This document shows, piece by piece, positions 60,589 through 64,000 of a stretch of 64,000 bases of DNA (positions are counted from its first letter, which is position 1; every line of letters starts with the position of its first letter). Below the pieces are notes generated by a model. It searched no databases. It had not been told where the DNA came from and worked only from the letters and a program-made list of their open reading frames with translations. Both the position numbers and the translations under genes were made by a program. The stretch is taken from positions 868,001-932,000 of the forward strand of contig CAVQTR010000003.1 in NCBI GenBank assembly GCA_963716685.1, read 5' to 3'. This stretch comes from JALYXI01 sp963716685. Lineage in GTDB: Bacteria > Acidobacteriota > Terriglobia > Bryobacterales > Bryobacteraceae.

Positions 60589-61755
60589 TTAAGCAAAGGC
60601 CACCGCGATTTCGTCGTCCGCCGTGCCCTGCGCGCGCGATTTCTGAAAGCGCCACTCCAGCCGCCGGCCTTCGTCGTCAAACTCCGGGATGCTCGGCACC
60701 ACGCTGGTCATATAGACTCCGCACAGCTGTCCCGTCGCTTCCCCCAGCTGCAGCATCACGCTGACCGGCGAAAGCTGTCTCGCCGCCTGATAGAGCTCAC
60801 TCGCGGCTGCGTTCGTGTCTTCAAACAGGTTCAGATCCATCGACACCGTCCTCGGCCCCGGCGAGATCGCCACCGGAACACTGGTGCCGAACTCATGTAC
60901 CCGCGCATCCAAGTCATTATCGATCTGCACGGATGCCTTGGTAACAGTCAGGAACTTCTGCGCGGTGCTTCCCAGCCACGCCTGCCCCAGGTTTCCCGGT
61001 ACCGCCGTCTGAGAGAAATCAGCAAGTGCCGGCTCTGCTGGAAACGCCGTCAGCTGTCCCTGCCCGCTCAGAAAACTCGAGCTGTCTAGAATGTCCTGCG
61101 CCATCCCGCCAAACCGGAACTCATGAAAGTCGCCGTTCACATTCAGTTGCAGCTTGTCCACCGCCGCTCCGCACAGCACGCGCTGCACCGCCGCGGTCGG
61201 ATCCCAGTAATCGAACAGGCTCACGCTCGGCAGTTCGGTCGCCGGCAGGTAAGTAACGGTCGGGTCCATTTTTGCTCCCACGGCCGGCATCGTTGAAAAC
61301 GGCGCATTCAGCATCACCGTGGAGGCATCCGCAATGGCCGCGACGAACCGAATCTCTCCCAGGCTGCTGACCGCCTGATTCACCACCAGCCCGTGCGGGG
61401 CGGCGAACGTAATCTGTGACGCGCTCGGACAGGTTCCCGCCACGCCGCCTGCAAATGCCAGCGGTACCCCGCCCAGCGCTGCCTGAAACAGCGGCCCATA
61501 ACCCGGCGAGGCCCCGTTCGTCCACGAAGAAAGATAGCTTCGCATTTCGAACTGTGTCTTGCGCCTTCCGCCCGCCGGCACACCCGGATAAGTTCGCGAG
61601 CCGGTCTTGTCTTTCCTCTGCGCCAGTTCCAGTTGCTGCTTCGCAATCAGCTGGAATGCGGCCAAACGATTCTCTGCCGTAACCACCGGCGTCTGCCCGT
61701 AACTGCTTTCCAACCCGCAGTACAAGCGGTTTGCATTTGATGATATGTATGACAT
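60589..61755 (-). CDS. phage major tail (tube) protein
   Basis: A 388-residue protein: RLYCGLESSYGQTP, KTGSRTYPGVPAG, RKTQFEMRSYLSSW, and a beta-rich body with a final domain QLCGVYMTSVVPSIPEFDDEG. Large tail-tube proteins with an inserted domain have this pattern, and the order tube-chaperone with a frameshift site is standard. The repeats of hydrophobic strands (SVSLFDYWDP, KLQLNVNGDFHEFRFGG) support a beta-barrel tube fold. Confidence 0.75.
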   Translation of the reverse strand: MSYISSNANRLYCGLESSYGQTPVVTAENRLAAFQLIAKQQLELAQRKDKTGSRTYPGVPAGGRRKTQFEMRSYLSSWTNGASPGYGPLFQAALGGVPLAFAGGVAGTCPSASQITFAAPHGLVVNQAVSSLGEIRFVAAIADASTVMLNAPFSTMPAVGAKMDPTVTYLPATELPSVSLFDYWDPTAAVQRVLCGAAVDKLQLNVNGDFHEFRFGGMAQDILDSSSFLSGQGQLTAFPAEPALADFSQTAVPGNLGQAWLGSTAQKFLTVTKASVQIDNDLDARVHEFGTSVPVAISPGPRTVSMDLNLFEDTNAAASELYQAARQLSPVSVMLQLGEATGQLCGVYMTSVVPSIPEFDDEGRRLEWRFQKSRAQGTADDEIAVAFA

Positions 61756-61776
61756 CGTCGTAAGGTCTCCAGCCAG

Positions 61777-62268
61777 CTACCTGCTGATATCCACTTCCAG
61801 CACCACCTTCGCGGACTGCAGAAAATGACTCCCGCCCGTCCGCGCCGCCCCGTAACTCACTTCATATCCGCCCGCGTAGTACAAACCCTGCTTCCAATCC
61901 CCTCGTGACGCTTCCAGCACCCGGCAGACTGCCGCGGTATAGATCTGCAGCTTCTCGTTCAGGCCTTCCAGCCGGTCCTGCGAACAGCGCACCTCTACAC
62001 ACACGCGCGCGGTCCCGGAGAACCACCGGAACTTCTCCTTCATCGTGTTCGCCAGTTTGTCGCAGTACACCAGAATGCCCGGGTACTTGCCCTGCAGTGT
62101 GCGCTCGGATAACTCAGCCGAAGCGTTCTGGACGGTAATCGTGCGCACTGCCGCCACATGAGTTACACCTTCCGCCGTCCCAATCGCCTGTGCCGTCGCA
62201 TTCACGCCTGTCGCCGCATTCAACAGGTTCACGATGTAAGCTGTCGCTGCGCCCGCTATTCCTGTCAT
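61777..62268 (-). CDS. phage tail terminator or head-tail joining protein
   Basis: About 163 residues from the ATG at 62268; the longer frame to 62373 overlaps the next gene. It is small, with LSERTLQGKYPGILVYCDKL, TARVCVEVRCSQDRLEGLNEKLQ and SAKVVLEVDI, the last part typical of small tail-completion proteins, and it lies just upstream of the tail tube gene where terminators are found. Assigned from position and shape. Confidence 0.6.
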   Translation of the reverse strand: MTGIAGAATAYIVNLLNAATGVNATAQAIGTAEGVTHVAAVRTITVQNASAELSERTLQGKYPGILVYCDKLANTMKEKFRWFSGTARVCVEVRCSQDRLEGLNEKLQIYTAAVCRVLEASRGDWKQGLYYAGGYEVSYGAARTGGSHFLQSAKVVLEVDISR

Positions 62269-62269
62269 G

Positions 62270-63040
62270 TCAGCCCCTCTGTAACAGCCGTGGTAGTGCT
62301 CGGTAGAAGTTAGGTCGCTGTCCGCCTCCCGGAACCGGGCCCGTCGCCACCGCCGCTGAAGGATAGTAGACAAAATCCGTCTCTATATCCAGCGGCGAGC
62401 TGTTCTGCAGATACAGCAGCTCAGGGCTCATCCCCGCATAGCAGTTCCACCCAGTCGCATTGGCGGGACCATTGCTCACCTGCAGATCCGCCACATCGCC
62501 GTCTGGCGTTGTCGCGGCGATTGCCGAACCTGCCTCGCCTTCTTCTCCCTGCGCGTTCACATAAGAAACGCTGAAGTAGAAAGTGCCGCCGCTTTCCGCC
62601 GCCGCCGCAAACGTCACCAGGGGCGCGTAGCCCCGCACCACGGGGTTGGTCACCACGCCCAGGCCTCTCTCCACCACCTTGTTCTTCGCCCACGAAGCCA
62701 GCGACGCGTACTCTTTCCACTTCGCCTGATACCGGTCGTTTAGTTGGTTGAAGTAAACGTCTCGGTAAACCATCGTGAGCGTCTGATACACGTGCCACAA
62801 ACGCAACGGCTCGTTTACCACCACGTTCCGAACGTCCATTCGCGCGCAAGTCAGTGAGAACGCCGTCTCTGTCCAGGAACGTTTCAGGATCCCGTGCAGT
62901 TCCACCCCCACCTCCTCCAGAGCCAACTTCAGCTTCCCGGTCAGGTTTACCGCTTCCGTCAGCGAAACATCCAGCAGGCTGGAGTCGTACTTCACCAGAT
63001 CGCTGATGCCCGCCCCGGTACCATCCGTGAAGAGCGACAT
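62270..63040 (-). CDS. phage head-tail region protein with Fn3-like end
   Basis: A 256-residue protein. Residues about 1-130 are mixed helix (LVKYDSSLLDVSLTEAVNL, RDVYFNQLNDRYQAKWKEYA). Residues about 135-220 read like an Fn3-type strand set (GGTFYFSVSYVNAQGEEG). It sits between the coat and tail-tube genes; a head-tail adaptor or decoration role is inferred. No family was recognised with certainty. Confidence 0.5.
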   Translation of the reverse strand: MSLFTDGTGAGISDLVKYDSSLLDVSLTEAVNLTGKLKLALEEVGVELHGILKRSWTETAFSLTCARMDVRNVVVNEPLRLWHVYQTLTMVYRDVYFNQLNDRYQAKWKEYASLASWAKNKVVERGLGVVTNPVVRGYAPLVTFAAAAESGGTFYFSVSYVNAQGEEGEAGSAIAATTPDGDVADLQVSNGPANATGWNCYAGMSPELLYLQNSSPLDIETDFVYYPSAAVATGPVPGGGQRPNFYRALPRLLQRG

Positions 63041-63042
63041 TC

Positions 63043-63357
63043 TTAAGCCTGCTCTTTAACTGCCCTGCCGCTCACCTTTGAAGGCACCACCACCAGCTGC
63101 ATCCGGTTCAGTGACGCATTGTCATCAGCAATCTGTTTCGCTTCCTGATTCGCCGTGTGAAACCTCCGGGCTTCCTGCTCGGTGGCCAGCCGTGCGTGGC
63201 CGCTCGCAATCTGCTGCGCTCCCGCGTGCTTAGCCACTTCGCTCATCACGTCCGGTTTGCCGCCGTCCGGCGTCTCGTGACTCACCACCACCACGTAGGG
63301 CGTCGTCATGCCGCTTTCCACTTCCCGAACCTTCTTGTAATACGCGCGCAAATCCAT
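63043..63357 (-). CDS. small phage protein, function unknown
   Basis: A 104-residue protein, helical in the middle (AKHAGAQQIASGHARLATEQEARRF) with a beta-like first part (TPYVVVVSHETPDGGK). It begins after a strong hairpin downstream of the coat gene. Its place suggests a head decoration or stabilising protein. No family is recognised. Confidence 0.5.
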   Translation of the reverse strand: MDLRAYYKKVREVESGMTTPYVVVVSHETPDGGKPDVMSEVAKHAGAQQIASGHARLATEQEARRFHTANQEAKQIADDNASLNRMQLVVVPSKVSGRAVKEQA

Positions 63358-63377
63358 AAGTTCTCCTCGCTCTCAAC

Positions 63378-63403
63378 CGGGAGCGGACCTCAGTCCGCTC
63401 CCG
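63378..63403. terminator. 11-bp perfect hairpin after the coat gene
   Basis: An uninterrupted stem CGGGAGCGGAC/GTCCGCTCCCG with a 4-base loop lies between the coat gene stop (63417) and the next gene. No T-run follows in the minus direction, so it is not a textbook terminator; it may protect the coat mRNA end or lower downstream expression. Confidence 0.5.
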
Positions 63404-63416
63404 CAATGCTGTGTAC

Positions 63417-64000
63417 CTAGCAGGTCACCTGAACGCCGAAGTTGTTGCGCAGAACGGCGCAGCCATACAGCACGTCCACGGTGAACTGCTGTGCCAGTGT
63501 GTTCGGCTGATAGCTCATCGTTACCCGCATGCCGAAGTTGCCCAGCTCGGCATACTCCGCAATCGCTCCCGTTCCCGGCAGAGGCTGCGGCAACCGGCGT
63601 ACCACCAAACCTAGACCGCTCTTCGCGAACGCCAGATTATGCGTGGCAATCGGAGAGCTGCCCGTTTTCGAAATGAACTGTGACCGGAACACAAAAAAGT
63701 CCTTGATTTTCCCGATCGTTCCGTCCACCAGCGTGCGCAGTCCCGCTTCGCCCGCCGTCTGATACTCGCTGAACCGAGGAATCTGCCGCAGCTGCGAGTA
63801 AGTCGCCGAATCCACAATCAGGTACTTCGGTTCGCTCGCCGGAAGCTTCGCATCGAACAGCGACGATTCCGCCGAATCCAGCAGCGATTCCGTGATCGGC
63901 GTGCCTGGCGCCCCCAGTGGCGCATTCGCCGTGAAAGAGGAATAGAGCCCCAGCAGATCGCTCTCAATCCGCTCGGCAATCGCAACCACGGCTGGTTGCA
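63417..64000 (-). CDS. phage major coat protein, C-terminal part (cut by window edge)
   Basis: The last 190 or more residues of a coat protein. Visible patterns are VAIAERIESDLLGLYSSF, LVDGTIGKIKDFFVFRSQF, HNLAFAKSGLGLVVRRLP and NFGMRVTMSYQPNTLAQQFTVDVLYG, shown in short pieces; these follow the end of P22/HK97-fold coat proteins. The frame runs past 64000 to a start outside the window. Its order before tail genes is that of siphovirus and gene-transfer-agent clusters. Confidence 0.7.
   Translation of the reverse strand, partial: QPAVVAIAERIESDLLGLYSSFTANAPLGAPGTPITESLLDSAESSLFDAKLPASEPKYLIVDSATYSQLRQIPRFSEYQTAGEAGLRTLVDGTIGKIKDFFVFRSQFISKTGSSPIATHNLAFAKSGLGLVVRRLPQPLPGTGAIAEYAELGNFGMRVTMSYQPNTLAQQFTVDVLYGCAVLRNNFGVQVTC

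Overview
The window is high-GC chromosomal DNA, most likely from the Acidobacteriota (Bryobacterales/Solibacter-type). The evidence is a TIGR03437-like C-terminal domain (a family defined in Solibacter usitatus) on a secreted lipase-like protein, two PEP-CTERM sorting proteins, small acidobacterial-type hypothetical proteins, and a tmRNA whose tag reads ANTQFAYAA. This assignment comes from recognising families by eye; no search was run.

Regions. (1) 1-26.3 kb is ordinary chromosome: an ECF sigma/anti-sigma pair, an amidohydrolase, a PEP-CTERM protein, msrA, an S41 protease homologue without its catalytic pair, trpC-trpF-trpB-trpA (the last two carrying eight single-base indels), a TonB-dependent receptor, a DUF58 protein, a GH15 enzyme and malQ, a parvulin followed by a formylglycine-generating enzyme, secreted proteins, and a GMC oxidoreductase with its small subunit. 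(2) 26.3-44.8 kb is tmRNA (ssrA) followed by an 18.2 kb integrated element bounded by 28-bp direct repeats of the tmRNA 3' end (26629-26656 and 44781-44808). It carries a tyrosine integrase, a divergent repressor and excisionase-like regulator, a P4-type primase-helicase, a Nu1-like protein, a string of small genes and one very large tape-measure-like gene. A worn right half follows, with a CheB fragment, a deletion-scarred second tape-measure copy, a glycosyltransferase, further small regulators and a nucleoside-deoxyribosyltransferase/TIR-like protein. (3) 45-54.7 kb is chromosome again: a PEP-CTERM protein, nadD, a zinc-ribbon membrane protein, a TMTC-like membrane protein, nth, a BON protein, a BadF-type kinase, pgk, an M24 peptidase and a Wzt-like ATPase. 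(4) 54.7-64 kb is a minus-strand phage head-tail block running from a coat protein (cut by the window edge) through the tail tube, tail chaperone and tail-tip proteins to a baseplate hub.

The points of most interest concern the phage-derived DNA. The tail chaperone of region 4 has a classical A AAA AAC -1 slippery heptamer directly before its stop codon, a strong stem-loop after it, and a long Cys-containing extension in the -1 frame that has no start codon of its own. That tail block has no tape-measure gene where one is expected, while the ssrA element has a tape-measure gene but no visible tube, capsid or hub genes. The ssrA integrase gene runs into the tmRNA on the antisense strand, so its last 31 codons are host DNA; in the excised circle the same frame would end after six different residues.
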